The notes beneath the pieces were generated by a model, which searched no databases, had not been told where the DNA came from, and saw only the letters and a list, made by a program, of their open reading frames with translations. 64,000 bases of DNA, taken from assembly GCA_016868895.1 (NCBI GenBank), contig VGFK01000002.1:62001-126000 (forward strand), in the 5' to 3' direction. How positions within the stretch are numbered: the stretch's first letter is position 1; every line of letters starts with the position of its first letter. A program made the translations under genes and the position numbers. This document shows, one piece after another, positions 34,651-43,517 of the stretch. This DNA comes from Bacteroidota bacterium. Its GTDB lineage: Bacteria > Bacteroidota > Bacteroidia > Chitinophagales > Chitinophagaceae.

Positions 34651-37059
34651 ATGAAAAAATTGATAATCCTAGTATGTTTTGTTGTAATTGGTAGAAGCAG
34701 TAATGCGCAAGAAGGAATGGCCTACCAAGTTCCTTCTAAAGAAATCATGGAGCTGGCATTGGTGGATCCAACTCCTTCTGTGAGTGTCGACAGTAAAGCT
34801 GCTGTCATGTTGATCATGGGCAGATCTTCTTATCCGATGGTTGAGGAGCTGGGACAAGCAGAAGTGAAATTGGCAGGATTGCGATTGAATCCGCGTAATT
34901 TTTCTCCTACGCGACAGAACTACATCACCTCCCTGCGAGTTCAGCAGTTGAAGTCGGGAAAGGGAATGGGGATTGTTGGTTTACCGGCTCCATTGCATGC
35001 GTTGAGTCCAACCTGGAGTCCAGCAGAATCAAAGATTGCTTTTTACAATGTCACTCCGACAGGAGTGGATGTGCATGTAATTGATGTTGCTACTGCGGTA
35101 TGTAAAAAAATCAACACCAAAAAAGTCAATCTCGTGCTGGGTTCTGGCATTGCCTGGTTGGATGAGGCCACCGTGTTGTATAAAACAAGTGTCAACCTGG
35201 CCGCTGCATTGCGTCCTCGTCCGGTAACACCAAAAGGTCCCACCATTCAGGAGAATCTGGGTAAAGTCGCTCCCAGCGTGACCTATCAGGACTTGATTCG
35301 TTCGGCATACGACGAATATGTTTTTGAGTTTTTAGCCACCAGTCAACTCGTAAAAAATACCAATGGAAAAGAAATGCCTTTGGGTACACCCGCGATTCAC
35401 GGTTCGATTTCGGTCTCACCGGATAAGCGCTATTTGATGACGAGAACCATCCGCAAGCCATTTTCATACTTGGTCACTGCAGGTGGCTTTGCTGCAGATG
35501 TGAATGTGATGTCAATGGATGGATCGTTTGTCAAGACCATCATGCAATTGCCTTCTGCAGAAGGAACTCCAAGTGGATACGATAATGTGCAAAATACTGC
35601 CCGTGCATTCCAATGGAAAGACGATGAAGCAGCCACCTTGGTTTATGTGGTACCGTTGGATAGTGGGTTGATTAAAAAACAAGTCCCACACCACGATGCA
35701 GTCTATGCTCTGCAGGCGCCATTCACCGGTTCTGCAAAAGAGTTGTTCAAAACAGCTGGACGATTTTCCAGTGTAACGTGGGGGAATCAGGAGCTGGCAT
35801 TGGTTACCGAAGTGTCCCGTTCTAAGCAACAGTACCGGGTCAGCAGGTTCAATCAACAATTGAATCAGTTTGATCTTTTATATGAGCGCAGTTTAACAGA
35901 TCAATACAGCAATCCTGGAACACCCGTCATGGTAAAAAACAGTTATGGCAAAGAGGTTATTGCATTGGTGGATCAGGGACAATCCATTTTAATGAACAAC
36001 ACCACAGGTTCTTCTCCAAAAGGGGATCTTCCTTTTTTATCCACGTTTAATCTGCAAACCAAAGCCAATTCAATCATTTGGAGAAGCCAGGAAGATTGTT
36101 TTGAATTTGTTGTCGATGTTTTGAATACCCAATCGCTTTCTTTTGTGACCCGCAGAGAGACGGAAACCGAGCCGCCCAATTATTATCTGAAGTCATTGTC
36201 TCAGAACGCATCTCGGCCGCTTACCGCATTTCAACATCCATATGCTTCAATGACCGGGATCGTCAAGGAAAAAATTAAGTATACCCGAAAAGACGGAGTG
36301 GAACTGACCGGCGATCTTTATTTACCCAACGGGTACAGCAAAGAAAAAGATGGAGCACTGCCCACACTCATCTGGGCCTACCCGCGCGAGTTCACCTCTG
36401 CATCGGATGCCAGTCAGGTGAGAGGCAATCAACACCGCTTCACGCTCCTCAGTTGGGGATCTCCTGTGTTTTATGTGACCCAAGGATATGCGATACTCGA
36501 TAATGCAGAAATGCCCATCGTGGCAACATCCGCAGATAAAAAACCCAACGATGATTTTGTCAATCAGCTGGTGCTCAATGCGACCGCCGCTATCGATAAA
36601 CTGGTGGAAATGGGAGTGGGAGATAAAAATCGAATGGCGATTGGGGGGCACAGTTATGGTGCCTTCATGACCGCCAACCTGTTGGCACATGCTCCGGGAT
36701 TGTTCAAAGCTGGAATTGCACGTAGCGGAGCGTACAACCGCACGTTGACTCCCTTTGGATTTCAAAATGAAGAACGGACCTTGTGGCAAGCGCCACAGCT
36801 GTATTTAGGAATGAGTCCCTTCATGTACGCCGATAAAATCAAGACTCCTATTCTGTTGACCCACGGTGAAATGGATGACAATACCGGAACCTATCCCATC
36901 AACAGCGAGCGGTTGTATGCCGCTATTAAGGGTCACGGTGGAACTGTTCGTTTTGTGTATTTTCCGTATGAGGCACACGGGTACCGGGGAAGAGAGAATG
37001 TATTGCATCTGTTGTATGAGCAAGGCCGATGGTTGGATCAATACGTAAAAGGTAAATAA
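34651..37059 (+). CDS. Secreted S9-family serine peptidase (prolyl-oligopeptidase type)
   Basis: An 802-residue exported peptidase with a signal peptide (MKKLIILVCFVVIGRSSNAQ). An N-terminal beta-propeller (about 60-520) precedes an alpha/beta-hydrolase domain with nucleophile S668 in GGHSYGAFMTA, an aspartate in LLTHGEMDDNTG and a histidine in YEAHGYRGRENV. The segment GTPAIHGSISVSPDKRYLMT and overall length resemble the S9 subgroup related to plant glutamyl endopeptidase, so cleavage after acidic residues is possible but untested. The Gfo/Idh gene follows after 7 nt, probably on the same transcript. Confidence 0.92.
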   Translation: MKKLIILVCFVVIGRSSNAQEGMAYQVPSKEIMELALVDPTPSVSVDSKAAVMLIMGRSSYPMVEELGQAEVKLAGLRLNPRNFSPTRQNYITSLRVQQLKSGKGMGIVGLPAPLHALSPTWSPAESKIAFYNVTPTGVDVHVIDVATAVCKKINTKKVNLVLGSGIAWLDEATVLYKTSVNLAAALRPRPVTPKGPTIQENLGKVAPSVTYQDLIRSAYDEYVFEFLATSQLVKNTNGKEMPLGTPAIHGSISVSPDKRYLMTRTIRKPFSYLVTAGGFAADVNVMSMDGSFVKTIMQLPSAEGTPSGYDNVQNTARAFQWKDDEAATLVYVVPLDSGLIKKQVPHHDAVYALQAPFTGSAKELFKTAGRFSSVTWGNQELALVTEVSRSKQQYRVSRFNQQLNQFDLLYERSLTDQYSNPGTPVMVKNSYGKEVIALVDQGQSILMNNTTGSSPKGDLPFLSTFNLQTKANSIIWRSQEDCFEFVVDVLNTQSLSFVTRRETETEPPNYYLKSLSQNASRPLTAFQHPYASMTGIVKEKIKYTRKDGVELTGDLYLPNGYSKEKDGALPTLIWAYPREFTSASDASQVRGNQHRFTLLSWGSPVFYVTQGYAILDNAEMPIVATSADKKPNDDFVNQLVLNATAAIDKLVEMGVGDKNRMAIGGHSYGAFMTANLLAHAPGLFKAGIARSGAYNRTLTPFGFQNEERTLWQAPQLYLGMSPFMYADKIKTPILLTHGEMDDNTGTYPINSERLYAAIKGHGGTVRFVYFPYEAHGYRGRENVLHLLYEQGRWLDQYVKGK

Positions 37060-37066
37060 TGTCCAT

Positions 37067-38221
37067 ATGAAACGAGAACAATTTCTAAAGCTTACCGCAA
37101 CAGCAGGAGCTGCTGCTTTATTGGGCGACCTGGAAGGATTTGCACACGAGCAAGCCACTAAACTGAAAGTCGCTATAATTGGATGTGGCAGCGTGAGCAA
37201 CCGGTACATCCCGCATTTACAGAGTTCTTCATTGATTGAGATCGTGGCACTCTGTGATATCAAGTACGATCGCGCGATCGCACAGAATCAGCAGTACACT
37301 GTAAACGCTGCTACCTATTCATCCATTGATGCATTGTTGAAGGGTGTGCCCTTTGATATGATGGTGACGTTGACCGATATGCAGGCGCACGGAGAGTTGA
37401 ATAAAAAAGCCTTGATGGCGGGTAAGCATGTTTGGAGCGAAAAGCCAATGGCCAATACCTATGCAGAAGGAAAAGCATTGCTGGAGTTGTCGGTCAATAA
37501 AAAATTAAAGCTGTGGGGTGCACCTGCAGTCGTGAACAGTCCTCAGTTTGCCTTCATGAGCAAATGCATCCAGGAAGGAAAAATTGGGAAAGTGGCGTCT
37601 GCGCATGGACAGTATGGTCATACGGGACCAACCTGGTCGGCATTCTTTTATGAAAAAGGCGGCGGAAGCATGCCGGATCTTGGCGTGTACAACATTGCTA
37701 CGTTGACAGGACTTCTTGGTCCTGCTCATTCGGTGATGGCGATGACCAGCATCGTTAACCCGGAACGTGTTGTAGATGACAAAGGCAAGATCAAGGTAGA
37801 AGCGGAAGACAATGCCCATATTCTGATGGATCATGGTCGCGGTGTCATCAGCCACGTCATGTGTGGATTCAATTATTTTGATCCCTATGGTCATGAAGCG
37901 AAAGATCAGCAGTTACATTCCATTCAAGTGTTTGGCGACAAGGGAAATTTGCGATTGATTGGATACGATTGGGAAACCAATGGAGTGGTATTGAGTGATT
38001 CCTGGGACCGGCCCGCTTCGCTTCACGAAAAAGAATCAGGAGGGTATGTCTGGCAAGAAGGTGCAACAGTTGTGGGTGAGTCAATTGTCCGGGGCAACCA
38101 ACCCCGGATTCATGTTGAGCATGCGCTGCACGTTTTGGAAATCATGGAGGCATCCAGGAATTCTTCAGCACAGGGCAAGCGCATTGAGTTGTCCTCTCGT
38201 TTTCCCTGGCCGGTAGTATGA
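37067..38221 (+). CDS. Gfo/Idh/MocA-family oxidoreductase, probably exported
   Basis: A 384-residue NAD(P)-dependent sugar or polyol oxidoreductase. The N-terminus (MKREQFLKLTATAGAAALLGDLEGFAH) resembles the exported Tat-type members common in Bacteroidota, though the twin arginine is replaced by KR. The Rossmann loop is KVAIIGCGSVSNRYIPHL; the EKP signature appears in HVWSEKPMANTYAEG; the C-terminal domain has GGGSMPDLGVYNIATLTGL with the conserved aspartate region. The substrate is unknown. It ends 40 nt before tRNA-Val(GAC). Confidence 0.9.
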   Translation: MKREQFLKLTATAGAAALLGDLEGFAHEQATKLKVAIIGCGSVSNRYIPHLQSSSLIEIVALCDIKYDRAIAQNQQYTVNAATYSSIDALLKGVPFDMMVTLTDMQAHGELNKKALMAGKHVWSEKPMANTYAEGKALLELSVNKKLKLWGAPAVVNSPQFAFMSKCIQEGKIGKVASAHGQYGHTGPTWSAFFYEKGGGSMPDLGVYNIATLTGLLGPAHSVMAMTSIVNPERVVDDKGKIKVEAEDNAHILMDHGRGVISHVMCGFNYFDPYGHEAKDQQLHSIQVFGDKGNLRLIGYDWETNGVVLSDSWDRPASLHEKESGGYVWQEGATVVGESIVRGNQPRIHVEHALHVLEIMEASRNSSAQGKRIELSSRFPWPVV

Positions 38222-38243
38222 GCGGGGAGTCGACCTAAATATG

Positions 38244-38251
38244 TAAATTTG
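38244..38251 (+). promoter_or_regulatory. Bacteroidota -7 box for tRNA-Val(GAC) and probably clpS
   Basis: TAAATTTG, an exact match, followed by 10 nt and the mature tRNA 5' end. No terminator separates the tRNA from clpS, so this promoter should also drive clpS. Confidence 0.6.
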
Positions 38252-38261
38252 CATCGAACTT

Positions 38262-38336
38262 GGAACATTAGCTCAGTTGGTTTAGAGCATTACTTTGACA
38301 GAGTAGGGGTCACTGGTTCGAGTCCAGTATGTTCCA
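38262..38336 (+). tRNA. tRNA-Val(GAC)
   Basis: Cloverleaf: acceptor GGAACAT/ATGTTCC, D-arm GCTC/GAGC, anticodon stem TTACT/AGTAG (one G-T pair) with loop TTGACAG (anticodon GAC), T-arm ACTGG-TTCGAGT-CCAGT, discriminator A. CCA is not encoded. Reads GUC and GUU, complementing tRNA-Val(UAC) 3.8 kb upstream. The clpS ATG is only 14 nt after the discriminator. Confidence 0.97.
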
Positions 38337-38350
38337 CGAAACAAACGCAC

Positions 38351-38638
38351 ATGCCATACAACAACCCGCTTCATCAGGAGGAGTTTGAGGTAGAGGTATT
38401 GGACAGTTCCCGCTACGCGCTCATCGTTTGGAACGATGACGTCAATACGTTTGACTGGGTCATCAAGACACTCATTGAAGTATGCAGGCACGAGCCGGAA
38501 CAAGCGGAGCAATGCGCAATTCTTATCCACTTCACGGGCAAGACGGATGTGAAGCGTGGCTCTTTTGAAGCCTTGAAGACAATGTGCGAGGCCATCATCG
38601 ACCGAGGCATTGGCGCTACGGTAGAAGAAATCAATTGA
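38351..38638 (+). CDS. clpS: ATP-dependent Clp protease adaptor ClpS
   Basis: A 95-residue adaptor that recognises N-degron substrates and hands them to a Clp ATPase. The core shows YALIVWNDDVNTFDWVIKTL, which carries the NDD motif around the ligand pocket, followed by the helix EQAEQCAILIHFTGKTDVKRG and the C-terminal KTMCEAIIDRGIGATVEE. The start at 38351 begins the family-like N-terminal tail; earlier frame lies inside the tRNA. The gene lies 14 nt after tRNA-Val(GAC) and has no separate promoter. Its last 8 nt overlap the end of the convergent exonuclease gene. The expected partner here is ClpC at 3 kb, since no clpA is seen in the window. Confidence 0.94.
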   Translation: MPYNNPLHQEEFEVEVLDSSRYALIVWNDDVNTFDWVIKTLIEVCRHEPEQAEQCAILIHFTGKTDVKRGSFEALKTMCEAIIDRGIGATVEEIN

Positions 38639-40001
38639 AATAGACGGCCTGCTCCGGATGCTGCTCGGCGTAATACAGTACAAGCGAGCGGACAAATTCG
38701 TTGATGGGTTGTGGTTCCAGCAAGGCAGTAAGTTTTTTGATGCTGCTCTTCCGTTCTTTTACTGAAATGAAACCCACTCCTAAAAAATCCTTTTTCCCCA
38801 GTAGGACGCAGGCAAATTCAGAAGCATCTCTGCCTTCACCAAATACTGCTACCACCGGAGTGGTTTCATGCAGTTGAAGAATGGCGTTTGTTACTTTTTT
38901 ATTGTAGTGCTCAACCTGTTCTTCCTGAACACAAATGCCTTCACAAGGTGAGTCGGTCTGCGTTGTGCACTCAACCTGATCTTTTTGAATGAAACACATC
39001 CTCGGGCAGAGTTTATACTCTTTGCTGATGCCGTTTAAGAGTCGAATACCATCCGCATACAGCGGGAAAGAAGCATGTACCTGCAGGTTGCGTTTTTTCT
39101 TCACAATTCCGAGTCGCAAGACACCCTGCTGATCCAAAAAACTGCATATCCCAAATCGATTTTCAAAACGTTTTTGAGAACGGTTGAATTCCGGCCATAT
39201 TTTTTTTATCTCCAGGCTTTCCATTACACTCATCATCAATTCATTTCCGCAGGCCTTGTAGGTGATGCGGTGGACGTTTCGCAGGAGTTCTTGTTTCCGC
39301 TTGCTGACATCGTTGTTGGAAAAATGACTGGTCACCCTCTTTCGCAACCGAATCGCTTTCCCCACGTAAATAATTTTCCCTTTTTTATCGTGGAAGTAGT
39401 AGATGCCCGGCACATTGGGCATGGATTCTACATCGGTATTCGATAGGTGAATGGGAAGGTAGCTGTCCATGCTTCCTTTCTTCAGCATCTGTTGCACATA
39501 TCCTTTCTGGTCGCGCTCCATCAAACGATGAAACAGTGTAGCAGTTGCTTGTGCATCGCCCATGGCGCGGTGGCGATCGCTGATGGGTATGCTGAGCGAG
39601 CGACACAAGTTTCCAAGGCTGTAACTGTCCAATTGCTCAAATACCTTTCGGCTCCAGCGCACCGTACAGAGCTTTCGAACGGAAAGGGTATGGCCATGCT
39701 GTTGCAGCTGGTGGGCGACAAACGAAAAATCGAAATTGACGTTGTGCGCGACAAAAACTTTATCCCGCAAGAGTTCAAAAATTCTATCTGCAACTTCTGA
39801 AAACACGGGAGCATTTTTCACCAGTTCATCCGAGATGCCGGTCAATTTTTCAATAAAGAGCGGGATGGGCTGCATCGGATTGATCAAAGTGGTGAATCGA
39901 TCCAGCTCGGTGGTTCCATCTGAAACAATGATGGCTATTTCTGTCATTTTACCCGACCCTGCGTTTCCGCCGGTCGTTTCAATGTCTACGATTGCATACA
40001 T
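38631..40001 (-). CDS. DEDD exonuclease fused to a GIY-YIG nuclease domain
   Basis: A 456-residue protein. Residues 1 to about 170 are a DnaQ-type 3'-5' exonuclease: DIETTGG (first acidic pair), HNVNFDFSFV, and SDRHRAMGDAQAT with the final aspartate. Residues about 200-280 form a UvrC-like GIY-YIG domain (NVPGIYYFHDKKGKIIYVGKA, RLRKRV). The last 170 residues contain four cysteines (CPRMCFIQKDQVECTTQ, CEGICVQ) that could hold a metal. Similar exonuclease/GIY-YIG fusions exist in several phyla and are presumed DNA-repair enzymes. It is not the replicative epsilon subunit. Its own -7 box is at 40018-40025. Confidence 0.88.
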   Translation of the reverse strand: MYAIVDIETTGGNAGSGKMTEIAIIVSDGTTELDRFTTLINPMQPIPLFIEKLTGISDELVKNAPVFSEVADRIFELLRDKVFVAHNVNFDFSFVAHQLQQHGHTLSVRKLCTVRWSRKVFEQLDSYSLGNLCRSLSIPISDRHRAMGDAQATATLFHRLMERDQKGYVQQMLKKGSMDSYLPIHLSNTDVESMPNVPGIYYFHDKKGKIIYVGKAIRLRKRVTSHFSNNDVSKRKQELLRNVHRITYKACGNELMMSVMESLEIKKIWPEFNRSQKRFENRFGICSFLDQQGVLRLGIVKKKRNLQVHASFPLYADGIRLLNGISKEYKLCPRMCFIQKDQVECTTQTDSPCEGICVQEEQVEHYNKKVTNAILQLHETTPVVAVFGEGRDASEFACVLLGKKDFLGVGFISVKERKSSIKKLTALLEPQPINEFVRSLVLYYAEQHPEQAVYFN

Positions 40002-40017
40002 GGCACTGGGAGAAGAG

Positions 40018-40025
40018 CAAAACTA
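40018..40025 (-). promoter_or_regulatory. Bacteroidota -7 box for the exonuclease/GIY-YIG gene
   Basis: TAGTTTTG on the minus strand, exact match, 16 nt before the ATG at 40001. It lies in the 35-nt gap behind the interrupted baeRF-like gene. Confidence 0.5.
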
Positions 40026-40036
40026 ACAAGATTTGC

Positions 40037-40468
40037 TCACCCGGTGAGGTTAAAATGATGCTGCATTTCCAATTCCAATGCCCGCTTATCCAATTGCTTG
40101 GCCGCCTTGTTTTCGATCCAGGTAGGGTGATACTGTTTACTTTTTTGCAGCGCTTCCAGCAGTTCAAATCGGGTTTCTCCTGAACCCAAAATCAAAATGG
40201 CATTGGCTTCGCCGAATTCATTGACAATGGACTGTATGAACCGGCTGATCCGGTTGTTCTCGCGGGACTGATCCTGTTTTTCACGGTTGAGGGTGGTGCC
40301 AAAAAGTCCCACTTTATCAGTTGTTTCCCCCCTGTACCGCGTTGTGCCTTCATGCTGGGACTGAATTTCTTAGAACACCGGATCTGCATGCGGGGAGTAT
40401 TTGATGACCAAGGCTTTATTTTTATCGACCCATACTCCATATCGGTTAACGAAATTGCTTGATTTCAT
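40037..40468 (-). pseudogene. baeRF/eRF1-domain-like small protein interrupted by one in-frame stop
   Basis: Reading from ATG 40468 gives MKSSNFVNRYGVWVDKNKAL, then VIKYSPHADPVF, a TAA at 40370-40372 (codon 33), and 110 further sense codons in the same frame to a TGA at 40037-40039. The start (GVWVDKNKA) and the later segment AILILGSGETRFELLEAL belong to one family of roughly 130-150-residue Bacteroidota proteins related to archaeo-eukaryotic release factor domains (baeRF), so both halves are one gene. Either it is a young pseudogene, a base error, or the stop is read through. A restart at the GTG at 40312 would make a 91-residue C-terminal piece. The family assignment rests on motif memory and is moderate. 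Confidence 0.7.
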
Positions 40469-40694
40469 CTAAAATATTGTTTTATAGATTTTTATGAGAT
40501 TTAGCAACATTAAGACTTTATTAATCTGCATTCAATGATTTTACTCATCTTCAGGGCTTCTTCACATCAGGTACTTGCCGACTTGCACATGTTAAATTTT
40601 AACATTAACTTTACAATTGAGCGTAACCATTTTAGTTTTCATCCGTACCAATTTATAATCCGATCCTAGGGAGTCATGACCAATTTCTTCATCC
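40469..40694. other. AT-rich intergenic stretch, no gene recognised
   Basis: Part of the roughly 400-nt gap between the interrupted baeRF-like gene and valS, the largest non-coding interval in the window. It is visibly richer in A and T than its surroundings, with runs such as TTAAATTTTAACATTAA and a near -7 box TAACTTTA. No tRNA, clear hairpin terminator or conserved ORF was recognised; a small RNA or long leader cannot be excluded. Confidence 0.4.
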
Positions 40695-40814
40695 ATGAAA
40701 AAAAACATCATGAAATCACTGGTATCTTTTAAAATGCCGCTCAACGTTAAGATTGCGCTTATCGTTCTTGCACTCTATGGTGCGATTGGATTAGTGACCT
40801 ATCTGGTTTGGTAG
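40695..40814 (+). CDS. Possible 39-residue single-pass membrane protein
   Basis: An ATG-started frame encoding a Lys-rich N-terminus (MKKNIMKSLVSFKMPLNVK) and one hydrophobic helix (IALIVLALYGAIGLVTYLVW), ending in TAG. The positive-inside pattern predicts a cytoplasmic N-terminus. It is too short for most gene finders and has no recognised family. Its stop is 24 nt before the valS -7 box. It could be a real small membrane protein or chance; codon content and absence of another gene in the gap make it plausible. Confidence 0.4.
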   Translation: MKKNIMKSLVSFKMPLNVKIALIVLALYGAIGLVTYLVW

Positions 40815-40837
40815 GCTGAATTCCTTCCTTTTCTCGT

Positions 40838-40845
40838 TACCTTTG
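40838..40845 (+). promoter_or_regulatory. Bacteroidota -7 box for valS
   Basis: TACCTTTG, exact match, with a predicted transcript start near 40850 and about 21 nt of leader before the ATG at 40871. The leader is too short for a T-box element. Confidence 0.55.
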
Positions 40846-40870
40846 AGCCGATTTTAAAGGCTGGAAGGTG

Positions 40871-43516
40871 ATGGAAATTTCCAAGAATTTTGATTTTAAG
40901 AAGGCCGAGCAAAAATGGTATACCCATTGGCTGGATTACAAGTACTTTGAGAGTCATCCCGATGATCGGGAGCCGTTCACTGTTGTGATTCCTCCTCCCA
41001 ATGTGACAGGGATTTTGCACATGGGGCATTGCCTGAACAACACAATTCAGGACATTTTAGTGCGCCGGGCTCGGATGATGGGTAAAAATGCTTGTTGGGT
41101 GCCCGGCACTGATCATGCTTCCATTGCAACAGAAGCGAAAGTGGTGCAGATGCTTAGAGAAAGGAGGATTGCAAAATCCAGTTTGTCCCGTGAAGAATTC
41201 CTGCACTATGCCTGGGAGTGGAAAGAAAAATACGGGGGCATTATTCTTCAGCAATTAAAAAAATTAGGGTGTTCGCTGGATTGGAACCGTGTGAATTTCA
41301 CGATGGATCCCGACTACTATCGTTCTGTCATACAGGTTTTCAACGACCTCTACGAAAAAGGATACATCTACCGCGGAAAGCGGATGATCAATTGGGATCC
41401 AAAAGCCAAAACGGCGTTGAGTGATGAGGAAGTAATTTTCAAAGAAGTCAACGGCAAGCTCTACTTTTTAAACTACAGATTGGAATCGCCCTCCGGTGAT
41501 GTGCAACACATAACCATTGCAACCGTTCGACCTGAAACGATTCTCGGGGATACGGCTATCGCTGTGAATCCCAATGATCCCCGTTATCAACACTTGATTG
41601 GTCAGCATGCGTATGTTCCCATCATTGGAAGAAAAATCCCCATTATTGCGGATGATTACGTGGCCATGGATTTTGGAACAGGGGTATTGAAAATTACTCC
41701 GGCACACGATATGAACGATTACCAGATCGGTACCAAATACGGTTTGGAAGTGGTGGATGTGCTCAACGACGATGGTACCATGAGCGAAGCAGCTCAACTG
41801 CTGGTTGGAATGGATCGGTTTGATGCCCGAAAGGAAATGGTTCGTCTGCTCAACGAATCAGGGAATATGGAGAAGATCGAAGAGTATGTTCACCAGGTGG
41901 GATTTTCAGAACGCACTGATGTTGTGGTAGAACCTCGCTTGTCGCTGCAGTGGTGGGTAGATATGAAAAAAATTTCGGGTCCCGCCCTAGCAGCTGTGAC
42001 AGAAGGTGAAATCAATTTTCACCCTGCAAAATTCAAAAACCTCTATCGCCATTGGATGGAAAATATCAAGGACTGGTGCATTTCACGTCAGCTTTGGTGG
42101 GGCCATCGCATTCCTGCGTGGTACGATGCTGAAGGTCGATTTGTGGTTGCGATGGATGAACAAGAAGCCCTTAAAAAGTTTCAACTATCCTTTGGCATCG
42201 AGCGCCCCACACTCAAACAGGACGAAGATTGCCTGGACACCTGGTTCTCATCCTGGTTATGGCCGTTTGAAGTGTTCAAAGGGATATCCAAGCCTGGAAA
42301 TGCTGAGGTCAATTATTATTATCCCACCCATGCATTGGTCACTGCCCCGGAAATCATTTTCTTCTGGGTGGCCCGAATGATCATGGCCGGATATGAATAC
42401 ACCGGTAAGAAACCTTTTCGCGATGTATATTTTACCGGTATTGTTCGTGACAGCCAGGGACGTAAGATGAGTAAGCAGTTGGGCAACTCACCGGATCTGC
42501 TCGAAATGATTGATGAAATCGGCGCAGACGCCGTGCGTTTTGGCATCCTCATTGCCTCACCAGCCGGAAATGATTTGTTGTGGGATAAAGCATCCAATGA
42601 ACAGGGGAGAAATTTCATCAATAAAATATGGAATGCGTTGAAGCTGGTGCAGATGTGGAAGGAAAAAGAGAAAAGAGATCTGCTGCCTCATGAAATAACA
42701 TTAGATAGTGATTGGGTCCATGACTGGATGAATACCCGATTGCAAGCAGCTCGCGTAGAAATCCATCAACAGATGGAGCAATACAAATTGAGCGAAGCCC
42801 TGAAGACACTTTATTCATTAATATGGGATGATTTTTGCAGTTGGTACCTGGAGTGGGTAAAACCGGGTTATGAAAAGCCAATGGAAAGTCGTCATTTGAA
42901 CCATGTGCTGCAAGTCTTTGAGCAGCTCTTGGAACTCCTGCATCCCTTCATGCCCTTTGTCACAGAAGAAGTGTATCACTTATTGCGTGAACAGTCGATT
43001 GATTTGTGTGTCCGGCAACATACCCCGCCTCAACCCATTGGTGATCAGGAACACATCATTTTAGCCCAAGGTGAACAATTGAAATCTGCTATTACAGCAA
43101 TACGGGATGCAAGGGTAAAAGCCAAGCTGAAAAATAAAGATGAGATCGTAGTCCGTTGTATAACCGCGCAGCAACACGACTGGCAAGCGGTACACAGTAT
43201 TTTGTGCAAACAAGTCAATGCCCGTTCATTTAGTTTTGATAGTGATTCCACTGTGAATGCGGTTGCAATGGTAGTGGGTGCCAATAAATTTTTCATGGAG
43301 ACCGGCCAGCAACTGAATGTTGATGAACAACGCAAGGAGCTGCTCAAAGACCTCAATTACTACGAAGGGTTCCTTGCTTCAGTAGAAAAAAAATTATCCA
43401 ATGAACGTTTTGTGCAAAACGCAAAACCCGAGGTAATTGAACTTGAACGAAAAAAACAATCAGATGCCATCGGCAAAATCTCACTGCTCAAAGAAAGCCT
43501 TCAGGCGCTGGGGTAG
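40871..43516 (+). CDS. valS: Valyl-tRNA synthetase
   Basis: Charges tRNA-Val. The 881-residue class Ia enzyme shows the HIGH motif in PPNVTGILHMGHCLNN, the editing domain that removes misactivated threonine (TVRPETILGDTAIAVNP, then DFGTGVLKITPAHDMNDY), KMSKS in GRKMSKQLGNSPD, an anticodon-binding domain, and a C-terminal coiled coil (EQRKELLKDLNYYEGFL, VQNAKPEVIELERKK). The ATG at 40871 is preferred over the adjacent GTG at 40868. Both tRNA-Val genes of the window lie within 7 kb upstream. A small secreted-protein gene follows 1 nt after the stop. Confidence 0.97.
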   Translation: MEISKNFDFKKAEQKWYTHWLDYKYFESHPDDREPFTVVIPPPNVTGILHMGHCLNNTIQDILVRRARMMGKNACWVPGTDHASIATEAKVVQMLRERRIAKSSLSREEFLHYAWEWKEKYGGIILQQLKKLGCSLDWNRVNFTMDPDYYRSVIQVFNDLYEKGYIYRGKRMINWDPKAKTALSDEEVIFKEVNGKLYFLNYRLESPSGDVQHITIATVRPETILGDTAIAVNPNDPRYQHLIGQHAYVPIIGRKIPIIADDYVAMDFGTGVLKITPAHDMNDYQIGTKYGLEVVDVLNDDGTMSEAAQLLVGMDRFDARKEMVRLLNESGNMEKIEEYVHQVGFSERTDVVVEPRLSLQWWVDMKKISGPALAAVTEGEINFHPAKFKNLYRHWMENIKDWCISRQLWWGHRIPAWYDAEGRFVVAMDEQEALKKFQLSFGIERPTLKQDEDCLDTWFSSWLWPFEVFKGISKPGNAEVNYYYPTHALVTAPEIIFFWVARMIMAGYEYTGKKPFRDVYFTGIVRDSQGRKMSKQLGNSPDLLEMIDEIGADAVRFGILIASPAGNDLLWDKASNEQGRNFINKIWNALKLVQMWKEKEKRDLLPHEITLDSDWVHDWMNTRLQAARVEIHQQMEQYKLSEALKTLYSLIWDDFCSWYLEWVKPGYEKPMESRHLNHVLQVFEQLLELLHPFMPFVTEEVYHLLREQSIDLCVRQHTPPQPIGDQEHIILAQGEQLKSAITAIRDARVKAKLKNKDEIVVRCITAQQHDWQAVHSILCKQVNARSFSFDSDSTVNAVAMVVGANKFFMETGQQLNVDEQRKELLKDLNYYEGFLASVEKKLSNERFVQNAKPEVIELERKKQSDAIGKISLLKESLQALG

Positions 43517-43517
43517 T

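Noticed and set aside
40871-40873. T-box or attenuator control of valS
   Set aside because: The exact -7 box leaves only about 21 nt of leader, too short for such an element.
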